DNA from: Aquimarina sp. Aq78
GTDB taxonomy: Bacteria > Bacteroidota > Bacteroidia > Flavobacteriales > Flavobacteriaceae
Reading direction: 5' to 3'
DNA: 64,000 nucleotides
Assembly (NCBI RefSeq): GCF_900299525.1
Contig: NZ_OMKA01000024.1
Location: 124,001-188,000 of the forward strand
The translations under genes were made by a program, and so were the position numbers. The notes below the pieces were generated by a model. The model did not search any database and had not been told where the DNA came from. It worked only from the letters and a program-made list of their open reading frames with translations. The stretch's first letter is position 1. Each line of letters begins with the position of its first letter. This document shows, piece by piece, positions 19,899 through 29,737 of the stretch.

Positions 19899-21185
19899 AT
19901 GTCAAAAATAGCAACGTTAGAAATCGACGGTAATAAATATGAGTTTCCAATAATAGAAGGAACAGAGAAAGAATTAGGAATTGATATTAAAACACTTAGA
20001 GGAGCAACTGGAGGGGTTACAACCATTGATCCTGGGTATAAAAATACCGGAAGTTGTGAGAGTGGTATTACATTTCTTGATGGAGAAAAAGGAATTTTAA
20101 GATACCGAGGATATTCTATTGAAGAATTGGCAGAAAAAGCAGATTTTTTAGAAGTTGCTTATTTATTGATTTTTGGGGAGCTACCTACAAAAGTAGAATT
20201 AGAAAAATTTGATAGCGATATAAAAGAAGAATCTCATGTCGATGAGGATATGAAGAAAATCCTTGATGGATTTCCTAAAAGTGCACATCCAATGGGAGTG
20301 TTGTCTTCTTTGACTAGCGCATTGATCGCTTTTAATCCAGGATCGGTAGATGTTGATTCTGAAGAAGAAATGTATAATGCTATTGTAAAAATATTAGCAA
20401 AATTCCCAGTACTTGCGGCCTGGACAATGAGGAAAAGAAAAAGTCTTCCGTTAGATTATGGAGATAACTCATTAGGATATGTAGAGAATTTACATAAAAT
20501 GATGTTTGCCAGACCTAATAAGGCTTATGAACCAAATAAACTTGTATATGATGCTTTGGATAAATTGCTAATCCTTCATGCAGATCATGAGCAAAACTGT
20601 TCTACATCTACTGTTAGAATCGTAGGATCTTCTCATGCTGGATTGTTTGCATCATTATCAGCAGGAATGTCTGCATTATGGGGTCCACTTCATGGGGGAG
20701 CAAACCAGGCAGTTATAGAAATGCTTGAAGCAATCAAAGCAGATGGAGGAGATACGGCTAAGTATATTGCTAAAGCTAAAGATAAGAGTGACCCTTTCCG
20801 TTTAATGGGATTTGGTCATAGAGTATATAAAAATTTTGATCCAAGAGCTAATATTATCAAAAAATCGGCAGAAGAAGTACTAGGAGATTTAGGTATTGAA
20901 GATCCGGTTCTTGATATTGCCAAAGGATTGGCGAAAGTAGCTCTGGAAGATGAATACTTTGTACAAAGAAAACTATATCCTAATGTAGATTTTTACTCAG
21001 GTATTATTTATAGAGCTTTAGGTATACCAACAGAAATGTTTACTGTGATGTTTGCTTTAGGGAGGTTGCCTGGATGGATAGCTCAATGGAAAGAGATGAG
21101 ACTTCGTAAAGAACCAATCGGAAGACCAAGACAAATATATGTTGGTGAAAACTACAGACCTTTTGTGAAAGTAGAAAATAGATAA
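19899..21185 (+). CDS. gltA: Citrate synthase
   Basis: A 428-residue type II citrate synthase condensing acetyl-CoA and oxaloacetate. It contains LRYRGYSIEEL, the histidine segment HADHEQNCSTSTVR, GPLHGGANQAV and the active-site GFGHRVYKNFDPRA. It begins with the short N-terminal beta domain typical of Gram-negative enzymes. It stands alone between two strong terminators. Confidence 0.97.
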   Translation: MSKIATLEIDGNKYEFPIIEGTEKELGIDIKTLRGATGGVTTIDPGYKNTGSCESGITFLDGEKGILRYRGYSIEELAEKADFLEVAYLLIFGELPTKVELEKFDSDIKEESHVDEDMKKILDGFPKSAHPMGVLSSLTSALIAFNPGSVDVDSEEEMYNAIVKILAKFPVLAAWTMRKRKSLPLDYGDNSLGYVENLHKMMFARPNKAYEPNKLVYDALDKLLILHADHEQNCSTSTVRIVGSSHAGLFASLSAGMSALWGPLHGGANQAVIEMLEAIKADGGDTAKYIAKAKDKSDPFRLMGFGHRVYKNFDPRANIIKKSAEEVLGDLGIEDPVLDIAKGLAKVALEDEYFVQRKLYPNVDFYSGIIYRALGIPTEMFTVMFALGRLPGWIAQWKEMRLRKEPIGRPRQIYVGENYRPFVKVENR

Positions 21186-21202
21186 GCATTAGATATACAA
21201 AT

Positions 21203-21244
21203 AAAAAAGCCTTACATTATAATCAATAGTAGTAAGGCTTTTTT
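21203..21244 (+). terminator. Terminator after gltA
   Basis: A run of six A with GCCTTAC (21203-21215) pairs with GTAAGGC plus six T (21232-21244). The stem is about 13 bp with a 16-base loop. Confidence 0.9.
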
Positions 21245-21369
21245 ATTTTATCTTTATACCATCTCTAACAAGAGATAAGTTATTAAAATGAGTTCGATAA
21301 AATAGATTGAATAATGATGTTTTAATTGTAGAATATTTCTGAAAGCGATTAAAAACAGTAGCATAAGTA

Positions 21370-22332
21370 ATGAAAGAAATTAAATTAGTTAAAAATAGAT
21401 CAGATATTGGCGCAGGAACAAGAGGTTCTGATCTGGGAGTTGATGCAATTGAAATTGCAGCTATTAATAAAAATGATGATTATTTTAACCTGTATTCCTA
21501 TGAAAATGTGGAAACAGAAAATGAAACTATATACAATAAAGTAAACAACTCATTCGCTAAGCGAATAGGTAGTGTGCTTAACGTGTGTACTCGATTAAGT
21601 GATAGCGTGTCAAGAAACCTTAAAAAAGATATATACCCGATTGTGTTATCGGGAGATCATTCATCAGCCTTGGGTACAATTAGTGGAGTAAAAGCAGCTT
21701 TTCCGAACAAAACGTTAGGAGTGGTGTGGATAGATGCTCATGCCGATGTACATTCACCGTATACATCACCATCAGGAAATATTCATGGCATGCCATTGGC
21801 AGCAGCGCTTTCTAATGATAATTTGAATTTTAAGATCAATGAGGTGTCAGAAGAGACAGCTGATTTGTGGAACAAGATGAAAAATATTGGCATTGAAGGG
21901 CAAAAAATTGAACATCAGAATATTGTGTATTTTGGAGTGAGAGATACAGAAGAACCAGAAGAAGGCGTAATTGCAGAAAATGGAATTAAAAATTATATGG
22001 TAGAAGAAATGCGCTACCGTGGATTTGAACAATGCCTTGAAGAAGCAATTCAAAGATTAGAATCCTGCGATATGATATATATATCTTTTGATGTTGATAG
22101 TATGGATTGTGATTTGATTTCTAAAGGAACAGGAACACCTGTTTCTAGAGGATTTGATATTAATGAGGCAATTCGTATTATTCAAGCATTTGTAAAAACA
22201 AAGAAAACAGTTTGTTTTGAAGTGGTAGAAGTTAACCCCACACTGGATAATAAAGGGAATAAAATGGCAGAAGCTGCTTTTGATGTATTAAAAGCGACAA
22301 CAGCAACGATTACAGAAAAAATGATAAGCTAA
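21370..22332 (+). CDS. Arginase-family (ureohydrolase) enzyme
   Basis: A 320-residue ureohydrolase-fold enzyme; arginases make ornithine and urea. The metal ligands are visible in SGDHSSALG, WIDAHADVHSP and SFDVDSMDCD, so two metals should bind. The loop after the DAHAD motif continues PSGNIHGMPLA, as in arginases, but the conserved asparagine that reads the amino-acid carboxylate in the usual DxN is histidine here (DVHSP). An arginase role is therefore likely but the substrate could differ. It is 7 bases from ctlX. Confidence 0.85.
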   Translation: MKEIKLVKNRSDIGAGTRGSDLGVDAIEIAAINKNDDYFNLYSYENVETENETIYNKVNNSFAKRIGSVLNVCTRLSDSVSRNLKKDIYPIVLSGDHSSALGTISGVKAAFPNKTLGVVWIDAHADVHSPYTSPSGNIHGMPLAAALSNDNLNFKINEVSEETADLWNKMKNIGIEGQKIEHQNIVYFGVRDTEEPEEGVIAENGIKNYMVEEMRYRGFEQCLEEAIQRLESCDMIYISFDVDSMDCDLISKGTGTPVSRGFDINEAIRIIQAFVKTKKTVCFEVVEVNPTLDNKGNKMAEAAFDVLKATTATITEKMIS

Positions 22333-22338
22333 ATTTAT

Positions 22339-23277
22339 TTGGAAAAACAGATAACCAATACCATAGTAATGATTCGTCCGATTCAATTTAGGATGAATGA
22401 ACAAACTGCTGTAAATAATTATTATCAGGAAACTGCAGGTATAGATCCAAAAGCAGCTAATATCAAAGCTCAACAAGAATTTAATCAATTTGTAAAAGTA
22501 TTAAGAGAAGCTGGAGTACAAGTAATTGTAATCGACGATGATCCTCAAAATGATACTCCTGACTCTATTTTTCCTAATAACTGGGTATCTTTTCATGCAA
22601 ATGGAGATGTGGGATTATATCCAATGTTTGCAGTAAATAGGAGAAAAGAACGTAGACCCGAAGTTTTGGATCAAATAGAAGTTTCTGGTTTTGAAATAAA
22701 TAATATTATAGATTATACCAGTGCTGAAGATGAAGAACTATTTCTTGAAGGTACTGGTAGTTTGGTGTTAGATAGGGTAAATAGAAAAGCATATTGCGCA
22801 TTATCTCCTCGTGCAGATGAAGATTTGTTTATAGAGTTTTGTGAAGATTTTGAATACACACCTGTTATCTTCACCGCTTATCAAACTGTTAATGAAAAAC
22901 GATTACCAATATATCATACCAATGTTATGATGGGAGTGGGAGAAACATTTGCAGTCATATGTTTGGAATCTATAGATGATAAAAAAGAACGCAAAAACCT
23001 TGTTAATCATTTAAAAGATGATGGTAAAGAGATTATTGCAATTACAGAAGATCAAGTAAACAACTTTGCGGGTAATATGCTCCAAGTTGTTGGTTTGGGA
23101 GATAAGCGTTATATTGTCATGTCATCCGCAGCATTTAAGAGCCTAACTAAAGATCAAATTGTCAAGATAGAAAAGCATTGCGCAATTCTTCATAGCGATC
23201 TGAATACAATTGAAACATTAGGTGGAGGGAGTGCACGTTGCATGATGGCAGAAGTTTTTCTTCCGAAAAGTTTGTAG
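22339..23277 (+). CDS. ctlX: CtlX-type citrulline/arginine amidinohydrolase family protein
   Basis: A 312-residue protein of the guanidino-modifying superfamily (DDAH, arginine deiminase fold). Signatures are NTIVMIRP near the start, DSIFPNNWVSFH, EGTGSLVLDR, the histidine in YHTNVMMGVG and the nucleophile in GGGSARCMMAE near the C-terminus. CtlX in Francisella hydrolyses citrulline to ornithine. The TTG start is favoured because it keeps a 7-base gap to the arginase-like gene; an ATG at residue 11 would cut the first strand. Confidence 0.82.
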   Translation: MEKQITNTIVMIRPIQFRMNEQTAVNNYYQETAGIDPKAANIKAQQEFNQFVKVLREAGVQVIVIDDDPQNDTPDSIFPNNWVSFHANGDVGLYPMFAVNRRKERRPEVLDQIEVSGFEINNIIDYTSAEDEELFLEGTGSLVLDRVNRKAYCALSPRADEDLFIEFCEDFEYTPVIFTAYQTVNEKRLPIYHTNVMMGVGETFAVICLESIDDKKERKNLVNHLKDDGKEIIAITEDQVNNFAGNMLQVVGLGDKRYIVMSSAAFKSLTKDQIVKIEKHCAILHSDLNTIETLGGGSARCMMAEVFLPKSL

Positions 23278-23338
23278 TTCTATAAGCTGTAGTTAAAACT
23301 TCACTAGTAACTATAAATTACAAGAAATCAATTAAAGT

Positions 23339-23749
23339 ATGCTTTCAAAAAAAACTAAATATGGCCTAAAGGCACTTACATATATTGCAAAAAAGAGGTG
23401 TGATGACCCCGTACTGATCTCAGAGATTGCATCTAATGAGAATATTTCTCAAAAGTTTTTAGAGAGCATTCTATTAACACTTAGAAAAACAGGTTTTTTA
23501 GGATCTAAAAAAGGAAAAGGAGGAGGATATTATTTGATTAAAGAGCCAGAAAATATCACAATGGCATCTGTAATTAGAGTTTTAGAAGGACCTATTGCTA
23601 TGGTACCTTGTGTGAGCCTTAATTTCTATGAAAAATGCGACGATTGCCCCGATGAAGATAAGTGCGCGGTACATAGTGTTATGATTGAGGTGAGAGATAG
23701 TACGTTAAAAGTCCTGGAAAATAAAACTTTAGCAGATTTTGTCAAGTAA
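23339..23749 (+). CDS. Rrf2-family transcriptional regulator
   Basis: A 136-residue winged-helix regulator. The HTH region SKKTKYGLKALTYIAKKR and ENISQKFLESILLTLRKTG is followed by the wing GSKKGKGGGYYLIK. A cysteine cluster typical of iron-sulfur or redox sensing is present at CVSLNFYEKCDDCPDEDKC (at residue 98 and after), so a metal cluster is possible. The gene starts 61 bases after ctlX in the same direction. Targets are unknown. The following gene is convergent. Confidence 0.92.
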   Translation: MLSKKTKYGLKALTYIAKKRCDDPVLISEIASNENISQKFLESILLTLRKTGFLGSKKGKGGGYYLIKEPENITMASVIRVLEGPIAMVPCVSLNFYEKCDDCPDEDKCAVHSVMIEVRDSTLKVLENKTLADFVK

Positions 23750-23763
23750 TCACAAAGTGATCT

Positions 23764-24408
23764 TTAATTGCTGATTCTTTTGTATTTGTAAGGTCCTTTG
23801 ATTTTACCCCATACTTGTTTTCCGCTGTTGTTATATCCTTTAGTCCATATAGATATTTTACCTTTACTAACCACATAGGTGCTCATGATATAATCAATAT
23901 AATCAATATTGTTATTGCAAGATCCTTTACCTGTTTTACCAGAATATATTGTCGAAGTCTTTTTCTTGAAATATACTTGACATCCGGTTTTCATTTCCAG
24001 ACTATCCAAAGTTAATCTATCAAAGAGTTCGGTTGAAGGTTTGCTAGGAAATTCAGGATTGTCTAAATCTGTGGTATGATCTTTTGTACTAATGATTTTG
24101 TAACTTGTGCTTTTAATAGTCGAGGAATCTAATCTCTCATAGTTTAATATAGTTTGATTGTATACGTAATGATCTCCTTTTGCATCTGATACTTCAGAAT
24201 ATATCCAATACCCAGGCTTGTCTTTCCAGATTCTAATATTAATTAAGTTAAGATGAGCGAAGCTAGAATCATTTTCAGCTTGTTCTTTGTTAGAAAATTC
24301 ACCAATTAATAAAGCTACCAAATTGTGTAATTCAAGATCTTTTACAGGATTAGAATTACAGGATGAAAGTAATGTTGATAGAAAAATAATTAGTAAAAGT
24401 TGCCTCAT
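23764..24408 (-). CDS. CpcT/CpeT-like lipoprotein
   Basis: A 214-residue protein with a signal peptide and lipobox ending at Cys17 (LLSSC). The rest resembles the CpcT/CpeT chromophore lyase family: LIGEFSNKEQAEND near the start, RIWKDKPGYWIYSE, TGCQVYFKKK, and the closing QVWGKIKGPYKYKR. In cyanobacteria these attach bilins to phycobiliproteins; a flavobacterium has no phycobilisomes, so the role here is unknown and probably involves lipid or small-molecule binding at an outer membrane. It converges with the Rrf2 gene, with a 14-base gap. Confidence 0.75.
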   Translation of the reverse strand: MRQLLLIIFLSTLLSSCNSNPVKDLELHNLVALLIGEFSNKEQAENDSSFAHLNLINIRIWKDKPGYWIYSEVSDAKGDHYVYNQTILNYERLDSSTIKSTSYKIISTKDHTTDLDNPEFPSKPSTELFDRLTLDSLEMKTGCQVYFKKKTSTIYSGKTGKGSCNNNIDYIDYIMSTYVVSKGKISIWTKGYNNSGKQVWGKIKGPYKYKRISN

Positions 24409-24752
24409 ATGATTGTTTTAATAAATATATAAAAACTACGAAAAAAAATGCAATTTATCGATAAAACTTAGCGTTTTATCCTAGTAAATTTGATTTAGCT
24501 ATGCAATTTTGCAGATCAAAACTTCAAATGCAAAATAATAAATAGACATCATTTGTGTCATAAATAATCAATCTACCTATGCCGATACAAAAGGAAGGAT
24601 GATTTCTAGATATGTTTTCTAATTTAACTCAGGGGGTTTTTGTGCGAGTTGTTGACTAGTGTTTTTTTATGTACAATATAATGAAATGATGTGAAAACAC
24701 GTAGTATCGCTGTGTAATTTCTATTATCTTTGCAGCTTAATTTTTTAAGAAG
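24409..24752. other. Divergent intergenic region, CpcT-like gene and argS
   Basis: This 344-base region separates the two divergent genes. A -7 element TATCTTTG (24725-24732) lies 20 bases before the argS start and is the likely argS promoter; no TTG is found 19 bases further up. A second TAAATTTG (24485-24492, + strand) and a hairpin GATAAAAC/GTTTTATC (24460-24480) are also present. No coding sequence was seen. Confidence 0.55.
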
Positions 24753-26531
24753 ATGAGTTTACAACAAACCATTTCAGAAAAAGTAAAAGAAGCGATACAA
24801 CAATTGTATAGTGCTGATCTGGAATCTGTAGAATTACAAGCTACCCGAAAAGAGTTTGAGGGAGATGTTACCGTAGTGGTATTTCCTATGCTTCGTGTAG
24901 TAAAAGGAAATCCTGTGCAGATAGGAGAATCTATAGGTAAATATTTGATAGATAATGTAAAAGAAATTGACGCTTATAATGTGGTTAAAGGGTTTCTGAA
25001 TTTAGTAATTTCGGATTCATATTACCTTAATTTTTTTGCAGAAATCAGAAATATTGAGCACTATGGTTTTGTAACCCCTTCAGAAGAGGGTAAGGCAATT
25101 ATGGTAGAGTATTCCTCACCTAATACAAATAAACCTTTGCACTTAGGTCATGTAAGAAACAACCTTTTGGGGTATGCTGTAGCAGAGATTATCAAAGCTA
25201 GTGGTAAAAGAGTGTTTAAGACCCAAATCATTAATGACCGTGGTATACATATCTGTAAATCTATGTTGGCCTGGCAGAAATATGGTGACGGAAAAACACC
25301 AGAATCTACTGGGTTAAAAGGAGATAAATTAGTTGGAAATTATTATGTAAAATTTGATCAGGTTTATAAGGATCAAATTGCTCAATTAATTGCTGAGGGT
25401 AAAACAGAAGAGGACGCAAAAAAAGAAGCTTCAGTTATAGTAGAAGCTCAGGAAATGCTTCGTAAATGGGAAGCAGGGGATGAAGAAGTGGTGAAGCTAT
25501 GGAAAATGATGAATGGTTGGGTGTATGAAGGTTTCGACCAGACGTATAAAACTTTGGGAGTAGATTTTGATAGTTATTATTATGAAAGTAATACATATCT
25601 TCTGGGTAAAGATAATATCGAAGAAGGGTTGGCTACGGGTGTATTTTTTAAAAAAGAAGATGGGTCGGTATGGTGTGATCTTACAGATGAAGGCCTTGAT
25701 GAAAAAATAGTACTACGTAGTGATGGAACTGCAGTGTATATGACTCAGGATATAGGAACAGCCATACAACGTGTTAAGGATAATCCTGATATAGGAGGGA
25801 TGATTTATACTGTGGGGAATGAGCAAGATTACCATTTTAAGGTGTTATTTTTAATTTTGAAAAAATTAGGATATGACTGGGCGCAATACTTGCATCATCT
25901 AAGTTACGGTATGGTCGATTTGCCTAGCGGTAAAATGAAAAGTAGAGAAGGAACCGTAGTAGATGCAGATGATTTAATTAATCAAATGGCAGTAACTGCA
26001 GGTGAGATTTCTAAAGATCTGGGTAAGTTAGATGGTTATACAGAAGATGAAAAAACAGAAATTTACCGTACTATTGGACTTGGGGCACTAAAATATTTTA
26101 TTTTGAAAGTAGATCCCAAAAAACGTATTCTTTTTAATCCTGAAGAATCAGTAGATTTTCAAGGAAATACAGGGCCATTTATACAATATACCTATGCACG
26201 TATTCAAGCAATTCTACGCAAAGCAGATTTTGATTACAATAGCCCGATTGTCGATATAGCATTACATGAAAAGGAAAAAGAACTCATTAAACAATTAGAG
26301 CTTTATCCAGAAGTTATTCAAAATGCTGCAAATGAACTTAGTCCAGCTATAATAAGTAATTATACCTATGACCTGGTGAAGAGTTATAATTCGTTTTTTC
26401 AGAATGTATCTATATTTGGAGCAGACACAGATCAGGAAAAAGCATTTAGAGTTCAGATTTCTAGTTTGGTAGGTAACACTATTAAATCGGCATTTAAACT
26501 TTTAGGGATTAACGTGCCTAAACGAATGTAG
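24753..26531 (+). CDS. argS: Arginyl-tRNA synthetase
   Basis: A 592-residue class I synthetase. The HIGH-type motif is in NKPLHLGHVRNN (about residues 126-137), and the KMSKS-like loop is GKMKSREGTVVDADDL. The C-terminal DALR anticodon-binding domain starts with TGPFIQYTYARIQ and ends in LGINVPKRM. It is a single gene with its own promoter and terminator. Confidence 0.97.
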   Translation: MSLQQTISEKVKEAIQQLYSADLESVELQATRKEFEGDVTVVVFPMLRVVKGNPVQIGESIGKYLIDNVKEIDAYNVVKGFLNLVISDSYYLNFFAEIRNIEHYGFVTPSEEGKAIMVEYSSPNTNKPLHLGHVRNNLLGYAVAEIIKASGKRVFKTQIINDRGIHICKSMLAWQKYGDGKTPESTGLKGDKLVGNYYVKFDQVYKDQIAQLIAEGKTEEDAKKEASVIVEAQEMLRKWEAGDEEVVKLWKMMNGWVYEGFDQTYKTLGVDFDSYYYESNTYLLGKDNIEEGLATGVFFKKEDGSVWCDLTDEGLDEKIVLRSDGTAVYMTQDIGTAIQRVKDNPDIGGMIYTVGNEQDYHFKVLFLILKKLGYDWAQYLHHLSYGMVDLPSGKMKSREGTVVDADDLINQMAVTAGEISKDLGKLDGYTEDEKTEIYRTIGLGALKYFILKVDPKKRILFNPEESVDFQGNTGPFIQYTYARIQAILRKADFDYNSPIVDIALHEKEKELIKQLELYPEVIQNAANELSPAIISNYTYDLVKSYNSFFQNVSIFGADTDQEKAFRVQISSLVGNTIKSAFKLLGINVPKRM

Positions 26532-26559
26532 TTTTTGATATAGGTGTAAGACCTTGAGG

Positions 26560-26602
26560 ATCGATATTTTTTGAATAAAAAGGAGAAGAATATCGATTTT
26601 TT
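26560..26602 (+). terminator. Terminator after argS
   Basis: ATCGATATT (26560-26568) pairs with AATATCGAT (26589-26597), followed by six T. The 20-base loop is A-rich. Confidence 0.8.
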
Positions 26603-26680
26603 ATTCCTTTTATCTAAATATGTAGTAAAAATCAATAGTAAAATACTAAATTAAATCATCTGTTTTTTTATTTTAGTAAT

Positions 26681-27148
26681 ATGAAGTGTCAAATATCAAG
26701 AGCAACTGACCAAGATTTACCGTTGATGCAACATTTGTTTTATCAAACGGTTATTACTTATGGTTCTATGGTATTTACAAAATCTGAAATCAAAATTTAC
26801 TCTCGATTGGCCATAAACAAGGTATACTGGCAAAAGAAATTTAATAAAGACTTTATCTATAATGCTAAGCTAAATGGTGAAATCGTAGGTTCTTTTTCTA
26901 TGGATTCAAAAGGAAATATTGAATATATATTTGTTCATATGAATTATCATGGACGAGGGATTGCTAGTGAGTTATATCGCACTATTGAAGAGATAGCGCA
27001 AAAAACAAATATAAAGACATTAACTACACAGGTGAATATGTTAACCCGTTCGTTTTTTCAGAAAAATGGCTTTGAAATTATAAAAAATGCTTCAAAAGTA
27101 GTTGGGGGAGAGGAAATAATAAGTTATAGTGGAGTAAAACATCTCTAA
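26681..27148 (+). CDS. GNAT-family N-acetyltransferase
   Basis: A 155-residue GNAT protein that would transfer an acetyl group from acetyl-CoA. The acetyl-CoA-binding motif is NYHGRGIASELYRTIEE (about residues 87-103) and the last strand has RSFFQKNGFEI. The substrate cannot be told from the sequence. It lies alone between argS and ffh. Confidence 0.88.
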   Translation: MKCQISRATDQDLPLMQHLFYQTVITYGSMVFTKSEIKIYSRLAINKVYWQKKFNKDFIYNAKLNGEIVGSFSMDSKGNIEYIFVHMNYHGRGIASELYRTIEEIAQKTNIKTLTTQVNMLTRSFFQKNGFEIIKNASKVVGGEEIISYSGVKHL

Positions 27149-27486
27149 AACCAATATCAAAAATCAAATCGGATGTAAATTTTTAGTTCTACTTCTTCTA
27201 GAACACATTTTTCATGAATAATTTTGGCAGAATGCTTTTATTTTGAGGGAATTTTGAAAATAGATTCATGATTTAGATATATAAATGGTCTTCAGTTTTT
27301 TATAGTAAAATAATATGCAAAACCTTATGCAGATCTTGTTTTTAGTAAAAAAAATGCATGCGCTGCTATATTGTTTGATAGCGATTCTGTAATTCTATAA
27401 TTCCATCCTTTATTTATACACTTCAAATCCTTAAATTTGCACCGATCTATCGATAAAGGTAGTGTTTTCAAAATACGAGAAAATAT
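27149..27486. other. Intergenic region before ffh
   Basis: This 338-base A+T-rich region has no coding sequence. The only clear feature is the ffh promoter at its right end. I see no terminator for the GNAT gene. Confidence 0.4.
27410..27439 (+). promoter_or_regulatory. Promoter of ffh
   Basis: TTA (27410-27412), one base off the TTG consensus, and TAAATTTG (27432-27439) are separated by 19 bases. The start codon is 48 bases after the -7 element. Confidence 0.65.
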
Positions 27487-28815
27487 ATGTTTGATAATTT
27501 AAGTGATAAGCTAGATAAGGCTTTACATATTCTAAAAGGTCACGGGCAGATAACAGAAGTAAATGTTGCAGAGACACTTAAAGAAGTACGAAGAGCATTA
27601 GTTGATGCCGATGTAAATTATAAAATTGCCAAAGAATTTACTGCAACTGTAAAAGAAAAAGCATTAGGTCAAAATGTTTTAAAAAGCCTTAAGCCAGGGC
27701 AGTTGATGGTAAAACTTGTTAAGGATGAACTGACAGAATTGATGGGTGGTGATGTTGTAGATATTGATTTATCTGGTAAGCCATCTGTTATTTTGATGTC
27801 GGGATTACAAGGTTCTGGTAAAACTACTTTTTCGGGAAAACTGGCTAATTTTCTTACCACCAAAAAAACTCAAAAACCACTTCTTGTTGCTTGTGATGTA
27901 TATAGACCTGCAGCGATTGATCAGTTACATGTAGTTGGAGAACAGATTAATGTAGAGGTTTTTAGTGATAAAGGTAATAATGATCCGGTTGCTATCGCTA
28001 AGGCAGGGGTGGCACATGCAAAGGCAAATGGATTTAATGTGGTTATTATTGATACCGCTGGGCGTCTGGCAGTAGATGAAGTGATGATGACAGAGATTGC
28101 AAATATCCATAAAGCGGTTACTCCTAATGAAACCCTATTCGTTGTTGATTCTATGACAGGGCAGGATGCGGTTAATACTGCAAAAGCCTTTAATGATGTA
28201 CTTAATTTTGATGGAGTGATCCTAACCAAACTGGATGGTGATACTCGAGGTGGAGCGGCAATATCTATAAAATCGGTTGTAAATAAACCTATTAAATTTA
28301 TTGGTACCGGAGAGAAAATGGAAGCTATTGATGTGTTCTATCCTTCTCGTATGGCAGATCGTATTTTGGGAATGGGAGATGTTGTATCCCTGGTAGAACG
28401 TGCTCAAGAACAGTTTGATGAAGAAGAGGCAAGAAAACTACAAAAGAAAATTGCCAAAAATCAGTTTGGATTTGATGATTTCCTAAAACAAATTCAGCAG
28501 ATTAAGAAAATGGGTAATATGAAGGATTTGATCGGAATGATACCAGGAGCAGGAAAAATGATGAAAAATATGGATATCGATGATGATGCGTTTAGACATA
28601 TTGAGGCTATTATACATTCTATGACGCCAGAAGAACGATCAAAACCACAAATCATAAATTCTAGCAGAAAGAAACGTATTGGTAAAGGTTCGGGGACATC
28701 CATACAACAGGTGAATCAATTGCTAAAACAATTTGATCAGATGAGTAAGATGATGAAGATGATGCAAGGTGGTGGCGGAAAACGAATGATGCAGATGATG
28801 GGTAAAATGAAATAA
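27487..28815 (+). CDS. ffh: Signal recognition particle protein Ffh
   Basis: A 442-residue SRP54 homologue that recognises signal sequences and delivers ribosomes to FtsY and SecY. The N domain spans the first 80 residues, the G domain has SGLQGSGKTT (about 104-113), DTAGRLAVD and TKLDGDTRGG, and the C-terminal M domain is rich in methionine (MMQGGGGKRMMQMMGKMK) for signal binding. It has its own promoter and is followed by folD after 37 bases. Confidence 0.97.
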   Translation: MFDNLSDKLDKALHILKGHGQITEVNVAETLKEVRRALVDADVNYKIAKEFTATVKEKALGQNVLKSLKPGQLMVKLVKDELTELMGGDVVDIDLSGKPSVILMSGLQGSGKTTFSGKLANFLTTKKTQKPLLVACDVYRPAAIDQLHVVGEQINVEVFSDKGNNDPVAIAKAGVAHAKANGFNVVIIDTAGRLAVDEVMMTEIANIHKAVTPNETLFVVDSMTGQDAVNTAKAFNDVLNFDGVILTKLDGDTRGGAAISIKSVVNKPIKFIGTGEKMEAIDVFYPSRMADRILGMGDVVSLVERAQEQFDEEEARKLQKKIAKNQFGFDDFLKQIQQIKKMGNMKDLIGMIPGAGKMMKNMDIDDDAFRHIEAIIHSMTPEERSKPQIINSSRKKRIGKGSGTSIQQVNQLLKQFDQMSKMMKMMQGGGGKRMMQMMGKMK

Positions 28816-28852
28816 TTATAATTTTTTTGGAAATAACAGGTAATTTAGGCAA

Positions 28853-29737
28853 ATGGAAATATTAGATGGAAAAAAAATAAGCAACGATATTAAAGATGAA
28901 ATAGCTGTTGAGGTCCAAAAAATGAAAGAACGTGGTGAAAAAGTACCACATCTTGCAGCAGTTTTGGTAGGTAATGATGGTGCGAGTTTAACCTATGTGG
29001 GTAGTAAAGTTAGAGCCTGTGAACGAATAGGTTTTGAGTCTACTTTGGTTAAAATGCCTGATACTACCAGTGAAATAGAATTGTTGGCAAAGATCAAAGG
29101 GCTTAATGAAGATGATAATATCGATGGTTTTATAGTACAATTGCCACTACCTCCCCAAATTGATGAACAAAAAATACTCTTAGCTGTACACCCTGATAAG
29201 GATGTAGATGGTTTTCATCCTATGAATTTTGGAAAAATGGCATTAGAGATGCCAGCTTTTATTTCTGCTACTCCATTTGGTATTTTAGAATTATTAGAGC
29301 GCTACAATGTAGAGACCAAAGGAAAACATACAGTGGTAATTGGTAGAAGTCATATTGTGGGTAGGCCTATTAGTATCTTAATGGGAAGAAAAGGTTCTCC
29401 AGGTAATTCTACGGTTACATTAACCCATAGTCATACCAAAAATATTGAACAAATTATTGCTCAGGCAGATATTGTTATTTCTGCATTGGGAGTTCCGAAT
29501 TTTTTAAAGGCGGAGATGGTGAAGGAAAATGCGGTTGTTATTGATGTTGGGATTACAAGGGTTTCTGATGAGTCTAACCCAAAGGGGTATAGGATTGTCG
29601 GGGATGTGGATTTTGAAAATGTAAGCAAAAAAGCATCTTTTATTACTCCTGTGCCTGGAGGAGTGGGGCCAATGACAATAGCGATGTTGCTTAAAAATAC
29701 ATTATTAGCAAGAGAAAGACACCGTAGTAATAAATAG
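28853..29737 (+). CDS. folD: Bifunctional methylene-THF dehydrogenase/cyclohydrolase
   Basis: A 294-residue FolD converting 5,10-methylene-THF to 10-formyl-THF. Motifs are VGNDGASLTYVGSKVRACE (substrate lysine), DGFIVQLPLPPQ, the NADP fold GRSHIVGRPISILM and the final TPVPGGVGPMTIAMLLKNT. It follows ffh by 37 bases, and a strong palindrome ends the unit. Confidence 0.96.
   Translation: MEILDGKKISNDIKDEIAVEVQKMKERGEKVPHLAAVLVGNDGASLTYVGSKVRACERIGFESTLVKMPDTTSEIELLAKIKGLNEDDNIDGFIVQLPLPPQIDEQKILLAVHPDKDVDGFHPMNFGKMALEMPAFISATPFGILELLERYNVETKGKHTVVIGRSHIVGRPISILMGRKGSPGNSTVTLTHSHTKNIEQIIAQADIVISALGVPNFLKAEMVKENAVVIDVGITRVSDESNPKGYRIVGDVDFENVSKKASFITPVPGGVGPMTIAMLLKNTLLARERHRSNK

Noticed and set aside
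23764..24408. Photosynthesis-related pigment gene
   Set aside because: The family resemblance is to CpcT/CpeT, but there are no phycobiliprotein genes, and the protein is a lipoprotein in a flavobacterial context.
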